Source: Neobacillus cucumis (GTDB taxonomy: Bacteria > Bacillota > Bacilli > Bacillales_B > DSM-18226). Taken from it: a stretch of DNA of 64,000 bases. The notes below the pieces were generated by a model. That model did no database searches. It saw nothing but the letters and a program-made list of their open reading frames with translations, and was not told where the DNA came from. Positions 15,326-24,718 of the stretch are shown piece by piece (the first letter of the stretch is position 1; each line of letters begins with the position of its first letter). The stretch lies in NCBI RefSeq assembly GCF_023715505.1, contig NZ_JAMBOH010000016.1:65602-129601 (forward strand), read 5' to 3'. Both the position numbers and the translations under genes were made by a program.

Positions 15326-16441
15326 CTACTTTAACTTCTTAAATTCTGCTGGTGAGTAACCTGTATATTTTTTAAAACTACTACTGAAATATTGAGGATT
15401 AGAGTAGCCTGTTTTTTCAGCTACCTCATAGGATTTTAGATCTGTCTGTCGGAACAGTTCCATTGCCTTTTCCATCCTGGTTTCAAGAAGAACGTCACCA
15501 AAGTTAATCCCTTTTTCCACTTTAAAAAGATTGCTCAAATAGGCAGAGCTCACATGGACTACTTCCGCTACACGCTGTAGATTTAGGCTTGTATCATGGT
15601 AATTATCACGAATGAACTTTATTGCTTTATCCACTAGGGAGTGTTTTTGATTTTCGTTTAGTTTACTCACAAAGACCGCTAAATCCAATGCAATCATTCG
15701 AACCTCGGTAAAAATCTCATCAACGGTCTGCAGCTTCATAATCCTGTTCTCAGAATCGTAAAATTTAGCTGAATCCCAGGTTTCGGCAAAGGTTGCAGCT
15801 TCATGGAAAATCAAATGAATTCCTTTAATAGCCAGCAAGGCAATCTCCGGAACAGAAACACTCGTGTGAGTTGCAAGACGTTGCCTTGTCCCCTCTAAAT
15901 GGTCGATTACTTTTTCTGGTATACCTAGTGAAATAAACTTGACTAAATCCTTATCAAACCAACGATTCACTTCTACATTCTTATTTAGACGCAGATTTTT
16001 TAGAAATTCCTGCTGAGTAAAGGACTTACTCTCAGTAAATTGCATTTCCTTCTGATGATCCACATCCCATTCCAGCGATGCCTGCTTTAACTTATCAATT
16101 AATTCGCTGGTTTCAACCGGTTTCAAAAGATAGTCAAATGCTCTTAATTTAATGGCCTCATGAGCATACTTAAAATCCTCGTAACCGGTCAATAAAATAA
16201 TTTTTGTTTTTGGATTAAATTCCTTGATAGCTCTTGTCATTTCCAGACCATCCATAAATGGCATTTGAATATCAGAAATTACAATTTGGGGAAGTTTCTC
16301 TTTAACTATTTCAAATCCTTTTTCACCATCCGCCGCTGAGCCAACAAGTTCAAATCCATGTTCTTCCCAGGGAATTAAGCTTGATAATCCTTTACGGATA
16401 ATTCGGTCATCATCCACTATTACAACCTTATGCACTTTCAT
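15326..16441 (-). CDS. yesN: YesN-type response regulator (REC plus AraC-type HTH)
   Basis: A 371-aa two-component response regulator. The receiver domain (residues 1-120) has the acidic pair VIVDDD, the phospho-acceptor segment VISDIQMPFMDGLEM and the conserved Lys in DYLLKPVE. The C-terminal 100 residues form an AraC/XylS-type DNA-binding domain (VHVSSAYLSNLFK, then EKTGYSNPQYFSSSFKKY). Its start overlaps the histidine kinase gene by 14 nt, so the two are coupled. YesN/YesM systems next to sugar ABC importers sense the oligosaccharide and activate the importer and lyase genes. Here that would be the upstream ABC, pectate lyase and GH105 genes. Confidence 0.88.
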   Translation of the reverse strand: MKVHKVVIVDDDRIIRKGLSSLIPWEEHGFELVGSAADGEKGFEIVKEKLPQIVISDIQMPFMDGLEMTRAIKEFNPKTKIILLTGYEDFKYAHEAIKLRAFDYLLKPVETSELIDKLKQASLEWDVDHQKEMQFTESKSFTQQEFLKNLRLNKNVEVNRWFDKDLVKFISLGIPEKVIDHLEGTRQRLATHTSVSVPEIALLAIKGIHLIFHEAATFAETWDSAKFYDSENRIMKLQTVDEIFTEVRMIALDLAVFVSKLNENQKHSLVDKAIKFIRDNYHDTSLNLQRVAEVVHVSSAYLSNLFKVEKGINFGDVLLETRMEKAMELFRQTDLKSYEVAEKTGYSNPQYFSSSFKKYTGYSPAEFKKLK

Positions 16442-18254
16442 TTACTCCTCCTTTTGTCATTGGAATCATCACTTTCGATCTTGTTCCAGTCCCTTCCTCA
16501 CTTTCGATTGTTAAACCATACTCATCACCGAAATGCATTTTGATTCTTTCATGGACACTCCTAAGTCCAATCCCTATTATGGAGGAATTACTCCTTTTAT
16601 TCGCTAACTCCTCTCTTATCTCATTCAGATTGTGTCGATTCATTCCAGAACCATTGTCAATCACTTCGATACAAATATTCCCGTTTTCTACATACCCATT
16701 AACAACAATCTCTCCTTTTCCTCTTTTTTGCTTAACACCATGATAAATGGCATTTTCAATTAGAGGTTGAAGAGTGAGTTTAACAATTTTGTAGTTTAGG
16801 AGAGTGGAATCCATATTAATTACGTAGGAAAAATCATCCCCATACCTCATTTCTTGAATAATAAGATAATTTTCGATATGGGCCAATTCTTCCTCTAAGT
16901 TGATAATTTCCTTCCCCCTGCTGATGCTGATTCGAAAGAAGTTTGATAAAGCGGTAATCATACTGCTTGCTTCCTTATTCATGCCCATATCGGCCAGGCC
17001 CTTAATAGAATATAGAGTATTATATAAAAAGTGAGGGTTGATCTGGGCATGTAAAACTGAAAACTCTAACTGCCTTTTTTGATCCTGTTCAAGTCTAATT
17101 TGTTCCAATAACGTGTTAATTCTTACCATTAAGTCTTCTAATGCTGTATTTAAGATTTCGATTTCCCTAGGACCATTATGATTAAAACTAAGATTCAAAT
17201 TATCTTCATTAATCTGCTTCGTTTGCGAAACAAGGGCAGAGACCGGATTTGTTATGTATTTAGAAAAAAAGTTGGCAATTAGAACTGCTACAGCTGTTAA
17301 CACCAAAATGACAATTAAGGTTACATATTTAATATAATTGGCTTTCTTGAGAATCTCATCTGTAGGGAATACTGCTGCAACCTTCCATTTATTGACACCG
17401 ATTGTATCGAAGATTATGGTCATATTTTTCCCATCGGCATTTTTAAATTCATATTTACCCTTTTCTTCTTGCAGTGTCTGCAAATATTTTATTTCTTTTG
17501 AACTCAAACGATATTGTTCAGCAACAGCTTTTGAGTTGAAGGTTCCTTCAGGACTGACAAGGGTAAGAAAGCCGTGTTCACCGATTAATGACTTATTAAA
17601 AACATTTTCGAAGAAATCCCTCCGTAAATTGAAAAGCAAGACGCCATTTACTTTTGAACTATCCGTACCGATTAATTTAAAAACGCTTACAACATCAGCT
17701 TTACTGGCAAAAATATCATCAGGATGTTCGTTATGCCAATAAAAACCCTCTTTATTGCCTTTGTATACTTCAGCATATTCTTTATAAGGAAAATGATTAA
17801 ATCTCATTCGATAATCGCTTTGATAAAGGGTAAATTCCCCATTATGCATGTCCACCAAAATGGAATCAATGATGGAGTCAAAGTTTAGATGAATCGACCT
17901 TAACAGATTGTTCATTTCAATATAATCTTGGGCGTTTATGTCTGAAGATTCAGAATCAATAATATCTAACGTCTTCGGATTATTCGAAAAAGCAACAAGC
18001 TGTTCAAAGATATCATAGAGTCTATTTTCCAAATATGCCTTTGTCTGAAAAACCGTATCATCCACACTTTTATAGGCATTTTCCTCAAGCTGGGTTACGG
18101 CAAGCTGGTAGGAAATCCAGCCGGTAAAGGCTATAAAAAAAATTATGACCGGAAGGAACAATGAAATAATGGTTGATCTGAGTGAAAAAAGAAAATACCT
18201 TTTGATAAACGTAACAAGTTTTTTTCTCATCGGCGCAACGGGAGGCGTTTGCAA
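16428..18254 (-). CDS. yesM: YesM-type sensor histidine kinase
   Basis: A membrane sensor kinase of about 608 aa. A first transmembrane helix (STIISLFLPVIIFFIAFTGW) and a second (VTLIVILVLTAVAVLIANFF) enclose a roughly 240-residue extracellular sensor domain. A HAMP linker follows, then the His_kinase domain with phospho-His in LHAQINPHFLYNTLYSIKG and an HATPase with VIDNGSGM and GIGLRSVHERI. The start was set at the TTG at 18254, nine nt after GGAGAGGG. ATG codons at 18293 and 18230 lack good ribosome sites, so the first 10-20 residues are uncertain. It is upstream of and coupled to the YesN-type regulator. Confidence 0.87.
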   Translation of the reverse strand: MQTPPVAPMRKKLVTFIKRYFLFSLRSTIISLFLPVIIFFIAFTGWISYQLAVTQLEENAYKSVDDTVFQTKAYLENRLYDIFEQLVAFSNNPKTLDIIDSESSDINAQDYIEMNNLLRSIHLNFDSIIDSILVDMHNGEFTLYQSDYRMRFNHFPYKEYAEVYKGNKEGFYWHNEHPDDIFASKADVVSVFKLIGTDSSKVNGVLLFNLRRDFFENVFNKSLIGEHGFLTLVSPEGTFNSKAVAEQYRLSSKEIKYLQTLQEEKGKYEFKNADGKNMTIIFDTIGVNKWKVAAVFPTDEILKKANYIKYVTLIVILVLTAVAVLIANFFSKYITNPVSALVSQTKQINEDNLNLSFNHNGPREIEILNTALEDLMVRINTLLEQIRLEQDQKRQLEFSVLHAQINPHFLYNTLYSIKGLADMGMNKEASSMITALSNFFRISISRGKEIINLEEELAHIENYLIIQEMRYGDDFSYVINMDSTLLNYKIVKLTLQPLIENAIYHGVKQKRGKGEIVVNGYVENGNICIEVIDNGSGMNRHNLNEIREELANKRSNSSIIGIGLRSVHERIKMHFGDEYGLTIESEEGTGTRSKVMIPMTKGGVNESA

Positions 18255-18360
18255 GATACTGCTCCCTCTCCATTCCTTTCCTACTATCATCATAGTATAT
18301 AAGATAACTTATTTTCTAAAAATGGTAAATGGGTCTTAACTCGTGTGAGCAGGGAATACT

Positions 18361-18394
18361 AACCAAACCCATAAAAAAATTTATGGGTTTGGTT
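18361..18394. other. Long hairpin 3' of the pectate lyase gene
   Basis: A 15-bp perfect inverted repeat (AACCAAACCCATAAA and its complement) with an A4 spacer lies between pel and the kinase gene. It has the size of a terminator but no T-run after the stem on the minus strand. It may reduce rather than block read-through from pel into the two-component genes. Confidence 0.5.
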
Positions 18395-18401
18395 CCAGAT
18401 C

Positions 18402-19709
18402 CTAATCAATCTTGCCAGTACCTGCCTTTGCTTTTACAAGTGCGGGTACCGCTTGAGTTGGTTGAATTTTGGTGTATAAAGTTGGTTTCCAGCCAACATT
18501 TTCATCCAGCTGGACGGAACTGGAATGGTTATGGGCTTTTACTAAATCCACTTCGCTTCCAGAGCTTTTACCGTTTACAAAGGAACCGTCTTCATAAATT
18601 GACGTTCCCTTCCAATCCTTTATGATCTTTCCAGGGTCAATATCTTCGTCGAAATTAAAATAGTTGTTTTCCGCGTAAATTTTAGATCTTACACCTACAC
18701 CAAGTGCATAATCAAACTCATAATCTGAATGACTATTAAACTCATAGTAATTGTTATAGACATGGACTTGACCATAACGAACCCTTGGCAGACGTTGTGT
18801 CAGTTTTTTGTAATAGTTATCATGAATAGTGACCTTTAAATGTCCTTCATCGCTTGTTTTACTGTCGCTGGAACCAATCAGCGAGGTTTTATCATGATCC
18901 TGTAAGACATTATAAGAAATGGTTACATAATCAGCACCGTTTGTTACATCAAGCAGGCCATCATGCTGCTGGTAGGTACGTCCAAAGTATTTGCCGAAAT
19001 CCTTATCGTGGTGTTCCCCATCACTAAATGTATTATGGTCAATCCAAACATGCTTGGTTCCATTAGTAACTGTTACATTATCGTATTCTGAATTCCACTC
19101 ACCAAATTCACCGTCCGTCGGGTCCCATTGCGGGAAGAAATCACGTGGTGCTTCAAATTCGATATTGCGGATAATAATATTTTCAACTCCGCTCATAATA
19201 AAGCTTCCGCCAATTATTTTTGCATCAGCACCAAGACCGATAATGGAGGTATTCGAACCAATATTAACGACAATCTGCTGTTTTTGTTTTTGCTGTGACC
19301 GAGCACGTGCATCCTCAAGTGGACCTGAAACTTCTTTTTCATGGCCCCATACCTCGGGGCTGAATGCTTTAAGGTAGGAGTTAAAATCATATGCCGGATC
19401 AGCGTAAAATTCCGGCCCGATTGGGTTGTTATGTTCATCTACATTAAAGTCGATCGTTCCCTTAATATAAATAATTTTAGGCGTGCTATCCCCGCCACCA
19501 AGAGCGTTAATAAGCTCACTTTTATTGCTTACGGTAAAAGCATGACTAGAATCGGCCTTAGCTCCTCCTGTTGTTCCCTCTCCATAGGCTGCCCAGCCAT
19601 CCTTCGGTTCAAGGACCTCCCTGCCTAAATTAGGTGAAGACGCTGAAACCGAGGAAATACTTATTGCCAACAATGAAGCTGCTAGAATACTGCTAACTGA
19701 CTTTTTCAC
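18402..19709 (-). CDS. pel: Secreted pectate lyase, polysaccharide lyase family 1
   Basis: A 435-aa extracellular enzyme that cleaves polygalacturonate by Ca2+-dependent beta-elimination. Residues 1-24 are a Sec signal peptide (MKKSVSSILAASLLAISISS, cleavage near SASS). The parallel beta-helix carries the PL1 signatures: GWAAYGEGTTGG near the N-terminus, VWIDHNTFSDGEHHDKDFG (Ca2+-binding Asp and vWiDH motif), DGLLDVTNGADYVTISYN and the catalytic Arg in RLPRVRYGQVHVYNNYY. It is 18 nt after the GH105 gene in the same direction, so it belongs to the importer operon. Its unsaturated products are substrates for the neighbouring GH105 and KdgF proteins. Confidence 0.92.
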   Translation of the reverse strand: MKKSVSSILAASLLAISISSVSASSPNLGREVLEPKDGWAAYGEGTTGGAKADSSHAFTVSNKSELINALGGGDSTPKIIYIKGTIDFNVDEHNNPIGPEFYADPAYDFNSYLKAFSPEVWGHEKEVSGPLEDARARSQQKQKQQIVVNIGSNTSIIGLGADAKIIGGSFIMSGVENIIIRNIEFEAPRDFFPQWDPTDGEFGEWNSEYDNVTVTNGTKHVWIDHNTFSDGEHHDKDFGKYFGRTYQQHDGLLDVTNGADYVTISYNVLQDHDKTSLIGSSDSKTSDEGHLKVTIHDNYYKKLTQRLPRVRYGQVHVYNNYYEFNSHSDYEFDYALGVGVRSKIYAENNYFNFDEDIDPGKIIKDWKGTSIYEDGSFVNGKSSGSEVDLVKAHNHSSSVQLDENVGWKPTLYTKIQPTQAVPALVKAKAGTGKID

Positions 19710-19727
19710 TTGTTCACACTCCTATTA

Positions 19728-20840
19728 TTATTCTATAAGATTGGCAAGTGCCATACTTGCTAAAATAAATGCTCCTACACCATGAAGATCATTTTCCGAT
19801 ACAGGGCGGGCAACATAGTAATCATATACACCAGCAGAAGTACCGATACAAATTCCTTTCATGATCAATGACTCGTCAGTTACTTCTATCATTTCATTTA
19901 ACAATCCCTGATAGCCATTTAAGGCAACATCTAGATATTTTTGGTCGATATAACCGGCTTCAACAGCCCTGGCAATGGTATAGATGAATAGGCTGGAGCA
20001 GGAAGATTCAAGCCAGTTATCCTCTTGATCACCTTTATTAACAATTTGATACCATAACCCGGTTTTTTCATCCTGATAGTTCACATAGCCCTTAATTAGA
20101 CTAGTAAGGGATTCGATTAACTCTCCTCTCCCACTGTGTTCTTTTGGCAGAAGTTCAAGGATATCAATAAGCGCTGTGCCATACCAGCCAACCGAGCGTC
20201 CCCAGAACTCCGGCGAACAGCCTGTTTTCGCATTCGCCCAAGGCATCTGTCTGCTTTCATCGTAGGCATGGTATAGGAGGCCTGTCTTCTCATCCTTCAT
20301 ATTTTTTCGCATCAGCTTTTCTTGATATAGAACCATTTCAGCTAAACCTTCCTCATTGAAGGCCCGCTGATACATCAACGCAAAAGGACCTGCCATAAAC
20401 AGTCCATCCAGCCACATTTGATAAGGATATTTGTCTTTATGCCAAAATCCGCCTTCTTTTGTTTTGTTCAACGTTCCGAATAAATTTATTAGTTTATCGG
20501 CTGCTTTTTTATAACGTTCGTCCTTCGTGACTTCCAGTAGAGGAAATAATAAAATTCCTACTTGAATGGAGTCAAGCTGATCACGCTCGAAAAGAAAATT
20601 ACCTTCTTCATCTACGAGAAAATCAATATAGCTTTTTAGATACTCAAAATATTCTTGATTGTTGGTCTTCTCCCAAACACGCTGTATCCCGTATAGATAA
20701 ACTCCCTGATGATAATGCCATACATTTGCTGGTGGGAGTTCCGCTGGAGTAAAGGTTTTCATCAGTGTCTTCGAAGCCTTCTCGGCCATTTCTAAAGCAG
20801 TTTTTGCAGTCAGAGTTGACGTCGATTCTGAAATACTCAT
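19728..20840 (-). CDS. yteR: GH105 unsaturated rhamnogalacturonyl hydrolase (YteR-like)
   Basis: A single-domain GH105 enzyme of 370 aa, close to YteR (about 373 aa). Recognisable segments are PANVWHYHQGVYLYGIQR, YQMWLDGLFMAGPFALMYQR (the catalytic Asp region), PEFWGRSVGWYGTALIDILE and SSCSSLFIYTIARAVEAGY. It has no signal peptide, so it hydrolyses imported unsaturated disaccharides in the cytoplasm. It lies between kdgF and pel. The window therefore has two GH105 genes of different build, suggesting different chain-end specificities. Confidence 0.9.
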   Translation of the reverse strand: MSISESTSTLTAKTALEMAEKASKTLMKTFTPAELPPANVWHYHQGVYLYGIQRVWEKTNNQEYFEYLKSYIDFLVDEEGNFLFERDQLDSIQVGILLFPLLEVTKDERYKKAADKLINLFGTLNKTKEGGFWHKDKYPYQMWLDGLFMAGPFALMYQRAFNEEGLAEMVLYQEKLMRKNMKDEKTGLLYHAYDESRQMPWANAKTGCSPEFWGRSVGWYGTALIDILELLPKEHSGRGELIESLTSLIKGYVNYQDEKTGLWYQIVNKGDQEDNWLESSCSSLFIYTIARAVEAGYIDQKYLDVALNGYQGLLNEMIEVTDESLIMKGICIGTSAGVYDYYVARPVSENDLHGVGAFILASMALANLIE

Positions 20841-20882
20841 TCATGTACCTCCTATTAAACTAGTATTTTATAGAAAATCTTC

Positions 20883-21191
20883 TCATTGCGGAGTAAATCT
20901 GTCTAATATGATGGAATCATCTTCAAGAGCCTTCACACCATGCAAGGTATTGGAAGGAATGTTGATGCTATCCCCTTTTTCCACTCTCTGAACATTCCGA
21001 TCAAGGGTAAATTCAAATCTTCCTTGGACAATATAGCTAATCTGTTCGGGGATATGGGAATGGACTTCACCTATTGCATCCTTTTGAAATGTGACTTCTG
21101 TCATCATCATACCTCCGCCCCGAGCCAAAAGCTTACGGCCTGCCCCTTCGCCCGCAGCAACAGACTCAACTGAATTAACTTTCACAATCAT
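20883..21191 (-). CDS. kdgF: KdgF-like cupin (unsaturated uronate linearisation)
   Basis: A 102-aa single-domain cupin resembling KdgF, which speeds conversion of 4,5-unsaturated galacturonate to a linear ketonised form during pectin and alginate catabolism. The metal-binding cupin motifs are present: EVHSHIPEQISYIVQGRFEF (two His and a Gln) and NIPSNTLHGVKALED (third His). The last segment matches the KdgF pattern VPSNVPHGVKALED. It is encoded between the ABC binding protein and the GH105 gene, where its substrate is produced. Confidence 0.85.
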   Translation of the reverse strand: MIVKVNSVESVAAGEGAGRKLLARGGGMMMTEVTFQKDAIGEVHSHIPEQISYIVQGRFEFTLDRNVQRVEKGDSINIPSNTLHGVKALEDDSIILDRFTPQ

Positions 21192-21228
21192 GACACAGCC
21201 TCCTTTTCACAGTTTTATGCATCAATCA

Positions 21229-21264
21229 AAAGCCGTCTCGAAAGTAGTATTTCTCGACGGCTCT
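21229..21264 (-). terminator. Hairpin between ABC binding protein gene and kdgF
   Basis: AGCCGTC / GACGGCT stem with an extended partly paired loop lies after the binding-protein stop on the minus strand. It is likely an attenuating terminator or stabiliser, which would raise binding-protein mRNA over the downstream enzyme genes. Confidence 0.55.
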
Positions 21265-21276
21265 ATTAATTAGTTT

Positions 21277-22620
21277 TTATTTTTTGAAGTGTTCATCGTA
21301 TTTCTTTTGAGCATCTTCAATGGCTTTTGCCCATTCATCCAAGAATTCCTCTACAGTCTTCTTCCCACTCAATACAGCTTGTGTGCCAGGGTCGACAACT
21401 GTATCAAGTATGGATCTGTATTCAGGCAGATAGAATGGCGGTTTATAAAGAACGGTTTTTGGGTCATCGTAAACTTTGAAAGCTGTTTGGATATGTGGAG
21501 ATTCTTTAACCCATTCTTCACTTAACACATCAGAGTTAGTTGGAATTTGTCCAACTTGCTGGTTCCAATAAGACTGGCTGTCCTTTGAATTTAGGAATGC
21601 TGCAAATTTCCATGCTGCATCAGGATGTTTAGTCGTTTTAAAGATACTGATGCCAATTGTATTTCCACCTTCAGCCACATATCTGCCGTCATCTGTCTTC
21701 GGAAGTGGGATAGCCTGGAACTGATCAGGTTTTAATGCTTCTTTATGTTCGCCAAAGGAACCAATATTGTGTTGAACCATTGCGACTGCACCTGTATCGA
21801 ATCCTGCGATCATTTCCTTATATCCGTTAGTGATATCACTTTGTGGAGTATACTTTTTATACAAAGCAAAATACTTTTTCAGGAACTCAACATGCTTTTT
21901 GTTATTAATTGTACTTTTGCCATTTTTAATGTAATCCTTCTCACCTGAGTAAGCATACATTAACCGCTGAAGCTGGAAGGAACCGCCAGCTCCACCGCGG
22001 ATAGTATAGCCATAACGGTTATTCGCTTTATCGGTCTGCTGCTCAACTGCAGTAAAGAACTCATCCCATGTTTCTGGGACTTTGATGCCCTTTTCTTTGA
22101 ACCAGTCTGGGCGTATCCAAAGAATATCAAGATTTTGTGTGTAAGGAATGCCGTAGAGTTTATGATCAACAACGATATCCTTATTAAATTTGACTGCTCC
22201 TTCATTTATCTTGTCTTTCTGATTCCACTTATCGAAATAAGAATCAAGTGGGAGTAAAGCTTCTCTCAGAGCAAATTCAGGAAGCCAGCTTGTTTGAACA
22301 CTTCCCATGTCAGGCGTATCTTCTGCTGCAATCGATGCATCGTACTTTGTCTTTGCAGAGTCCTTCGGTAATCCAACATATTCAACGTGAATATTTGGAT
22401 TCTTTTCCTCGAATCTTTTAATCAATTCTTCCCAGATAGGTGTACGCTGTGGGCCAGCATTTTCATCCCAGAATGTTAAAGTTACTTTTTCATTTGAGTC
22501 TGTCTTCTTTTCGTTTGCATTTGTACTTGATTTTTCACTAGAACCGGAACTGCAGCCGGCCAGCAATAACGAAACAGCCATTGACGATGCCGCAACGGTT
22601 TTTAATAATTTCTTGTACAC
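21277..22620 (-). CDS. Sugar ABC transporter substrate-binding lipoprotein
   Basis: A 447-aa extracellular solute-binding protein of family 1. The lipoprotein signal peptide ends at the lipobox LLLAGCSSG (Cys near residue 23). The body has the family pattern KVTLTFWDENAGPQRTPIWE, RYGYTIRGGAGGSF and PDAAWKFAAFLNSKDSQ. It pairs with the two permeases upstream. From its neighbours (pectate lyase, GH105, KdgF) the ligand is probably an unsaturated oligogalacturonide or rhamnogalacturonan fragment. No ATPase gene is nearby; bacilli commonly use the shared ATPase MsmX for such systems. Confidence 0.88.
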   Translation of the reverse strand: MYKKLLKTVAASSMAVSLLLAGCSSGSSEKSSTNANEKKTDSNEKVTLTFWDENAGPQRTPIWEELIKRFEEKNPNIHVEYVGLPKDSAKTKYDASIAAEDTPDMGSVQTSWLPEFALREALLPLDSYFDKWNQKDKINEGAVKFNKDIVVDHKLYGIPYTQNLDILWIRPDWFKEKGIKVPETWDEFFTAVEQQTDKANNRYGYTIRGGAGGSFQLQRLMYAYSGEKDYIKNGKSTINNKKHVEFLKKYFALYKKYTPQSDITNGYKEMIAGFDTGAVAMVQHNIGSFGEHKEALKPDQFQAIPLPKTDDGRYVAEGGNTIGISIFKTTKHPDAAWKFAAFLNSKDSQSYWNQQVGQIPTNSDVLSEEWVKESPHIQTAFKVYDDPKTVLYKPPFYLPEYRSILDTVVDPGTQAVLSGKKTVEEFLDEWAKAIEDAQKKYDEHFKK

Positions 22621-22672
22621 TAGAAATCCCCCTTACCCTTTGTTTATATATTATTTTTTCTTTACACCCTAA

Positions 22673-23509
22673 CTAACCTTTGACAGCTCCACCCATGCCA
22701 TTTACTAGATGTTTTTGCGCATAGGCAAAAAGGATAACTGCCGGAATTAAAGCGATTACACTGCCGGCTGCTAAAGCACCGTAGTTGATATTGAACTCGC
22801 CCATCATGTAACTTAAACCAATTGGCAGCGTGAATCTGCCCTGCTGGTTCGTAAGCATTAAAGCAATCAAGAATTCATTCCATGTATAAATGAAGGTAAA
22901 TACACTGGTTGCAACAATTCCTGGAATCAACAGCGGAAAAATGACAAATCGGATTGCCTGCAATCTGTTACATCCATCAATCATTGCAGCTTCTTCAAGT
23001 TCACGGGGAACATTCGAGATGAAGCCATTCATTAAAACGGTTGTAAATGGAATCTCTACAGCCGCGTAGGTAATGATTAAGGATAGCGGATTACTGATTA
23101 ATCCCAAATTCTTAAAAATAATAAACAGCGGGATAATCAGCATAGACCTAGGTATAAACTGAGTACAAAGCAGCATCAGCAGGAAAGCCCGCTTTCCCTT
23201 AAACTTATATCTGCTTAATGCATATCCAGATAAAGTAGAAAGGATTAACACAATTACAACTGTACATACACCAACTAGTAAACTATTTTTAAAATAAGTT
23301 GAAAACCCTACATTTGTCCAAGCTGATACGAAGTTTTCAATTGTTGGCGACACAGGGATATATCCAATTGGCCGTTTAACAATATCTCCCTCATGTTTAA
23401 AGGCTGTATTGAGTGTCCAATAGAGCGGAAAGAGAGTAAAAGCAAGCATGATAAGGACTGGAAGCTTGAAGGTGAATAACCGGTCAACCCTTTTCTGTGT
23501 TTTATTCAA
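22673..23509 (-). CDS. Carbohydrate ABC transporter permease (MalG/ThuG type)
   Basis: A 278-aa inner-membrane permease with six predicted helices and the permease EAA loop (PRELEEAAMIDGCNRLQAIR). The start is placed at TTG 23509 (MNKTQKRVDRLFTF), which follows GGGAGGGG and begins one nt after the stop of the preceding permease. The ATG candidates further upstream lie inside that permease gene. It forms the second half of the transmembrane channel. Confidence 0.88.
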   Translation of the reverse strand: MNKTQKRVDRLFTFKLPVLIMLAFTLFPLYWTLNTAFKHEGDIVKRPIGYIPVSPTIENFVSAWTNVGFSTYFKNSLLVGVCTVVIVLILSTLSGYALSRYKFKGKRAFLLMLLCTQFIPRSMLIIPLFIIFKNLGLISNPLSLIITYAAVEIPFTTVLMNGFISNVPRELEEAAMIDGCNRLQAIRFVIFPLLIPGIVATSVFTFIYTWNEFLIALMLTNQQGRFTLPIGLSYMMGEFNINYGALAAGSVIALIPAVILFAYAQKHLVNGMGGAVKG

Positions 23510-23510
23510 G

Positions 23511-24458
23511 TTAATTCCCCTCCCTTTCATATCGTGTAATGCGTAAATAAACGGCTGCAAAGATGAACAAAATTCCAAATGCGACAACAGTTAATGCGGA
23601 TCCATATCCAAAATTAGAGCCGTGGACTGCTTGTTCCGCAATATACATGGTTAATGTCGTCGTGCTATGTGCAGGGCCTCCGCCTGTGAGGTTGAAGAGG
23701 AGGTCCACGTTGTTAAACTCCCAAATTACCCTTAGTAAGGTTGTCAACACAATTGTATTTTTTAACTGCGGAAGTGTCACATGCCAGAACGATTTTATCC
23801 GTCCCGCACCATCTACCTTAGCCGCCTCATAGAGTTCTTCCGGAATACTTTGGAGAGATGCAAGTAAGGTGATGGCAAAGAATGGAATCCCCCTCCAAAG
23901 CTCAGCAATGATTACCGCAATGAATGCTGTCCCACTGTCAGCAAGCCATGCTTTATTCTCACTAATAATCCCAAGTTTCATTAGTAAATCATTGATTACA
24001 CCCATATGTTCATTGTACATTAACGACCACATGACGGAGGCTAAAACACCCGATATAGCCCAGGGAACAAAGGCTGCTGCTCTTACAATTCCTCTAAATC
24101 TAAACTTTTGATTAAGGAGAAGCGCTGCAGCTAAACCAAATACCAGCTGCAAGCCTACTTGTGACACTACCCATTTAAGCGTGTTTAGCAAGCTTGGCAG
24201 AAATAATTTGTCATCGGTAAAGATTTTCTTGAAATTATCTAACCCAGCAAACCCATTATAAAAGGGAGCGGATACATCGTAATTCTGAAGGCTGTAGTAA
24301 AATACCGTCCCGATTGGATAGAATAAAAAGGTTACAATCATCAATGTTGACGGTAGAATAAAAAAATAAGGAATCCATTTTTCAATTTTTACTTTTTTGG
24401 TAGGTTTTTGATTTTGGGTTGAAACAATTTGCACATCGAGCTCTTGTCGAAGATTCAT
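23511..24458 (-). CDS. Carbohydrate ABC transporter permease (MalF/ThuF type)
   Basis: A 315-aa permease. A polar N-terminus leads into the first helix (IPYFFILPSTLMIVTFLF), followed by further helices and an EAA loop (PEELYEAAKVDGAGRIKSFW). It is the first gene of the long minus-strand unit permease, permease, binding protein, kdgF, GH105, pel and (possibly) yesM, yesN. A good candidate cre box lies 36-50 nt upstream of its start, so carbon catabolite repression by CcpA is likely. Confidence 0.88.
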   Translation of the reverse strand: MNLRQELDVQIVSTQNQKPTKKVKIEKWIPYFFILPSTLMIVTFLFYPIGTVFYYSLQNYDVSAPFYNGFAGLDNFKKIFTDDKLFLPSLLNTLKWVVSQVGLQLVFGLAAALLLNQKFRFRGIVRAAAFVPWAISGVLASVMWSLMYNEHMGVINDLLMKLGIISENKAWLADSGTAFIAVIIAELWRGIPFFAITLLASLQSIPEELYEAAKVDGAGRIKSFWHVTLPQLKNTIVLTTLLRVIWEFNNVDLLFNLTGGGPAHSTTTLTMYIAEQAVHGSNFGYGSALTVVAFGILFIFAAVYLRITRYEREGN

Positions 24459-24493
24459 AGAATAGATCCTCCTTTCTTGTTTTTTATTCTAAC

Positions 24494-24508
24494 CGAAAAC
24501 GTTTTCAT
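24494..24508 (-). promoter_or_regulatory. Candidate cre (CcpA) box upstream of the pectin ABC operon
   Basis: On the minus strand ATGAAAACGTTTTCG matches WTGNAANCGNWNNCW at 14 of 15 positions and contains the palindrome GAAAACGTTTTC. It lies just upstream of the first permease gene. A LacI-type regulator other than CcpA could also use it. Confidence 0.6.
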
Positions 24509-24718
24509 TAAGAATTCAAAATTTTTAGGTAAATGTTTGATATTTTTATACGTTTCAAAAATTTTATTAATTTTTACTATAACGATCCGTTTAGCAGATT
24601 ATCGGGAAAAACTTGTATTTATTGGGCAAGATAATTATTATCTGAAACCCACGGAAAAAGACAGCTATTGTCAACTGCCTTCAATCAAACCATTAAACTC
24701 CTCAAAACCGCGGTCTTT
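24509..24718 (-). other. Intergenic region upstream of the ABC operon
   Basis: About 210 bp of AT-rich sequence between the acetylesterase stop and the operon's cre box. It presumably carries the operon promoter. I see no convincing gene, hairpin terminator or second operator here. Confidence 0.4.
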
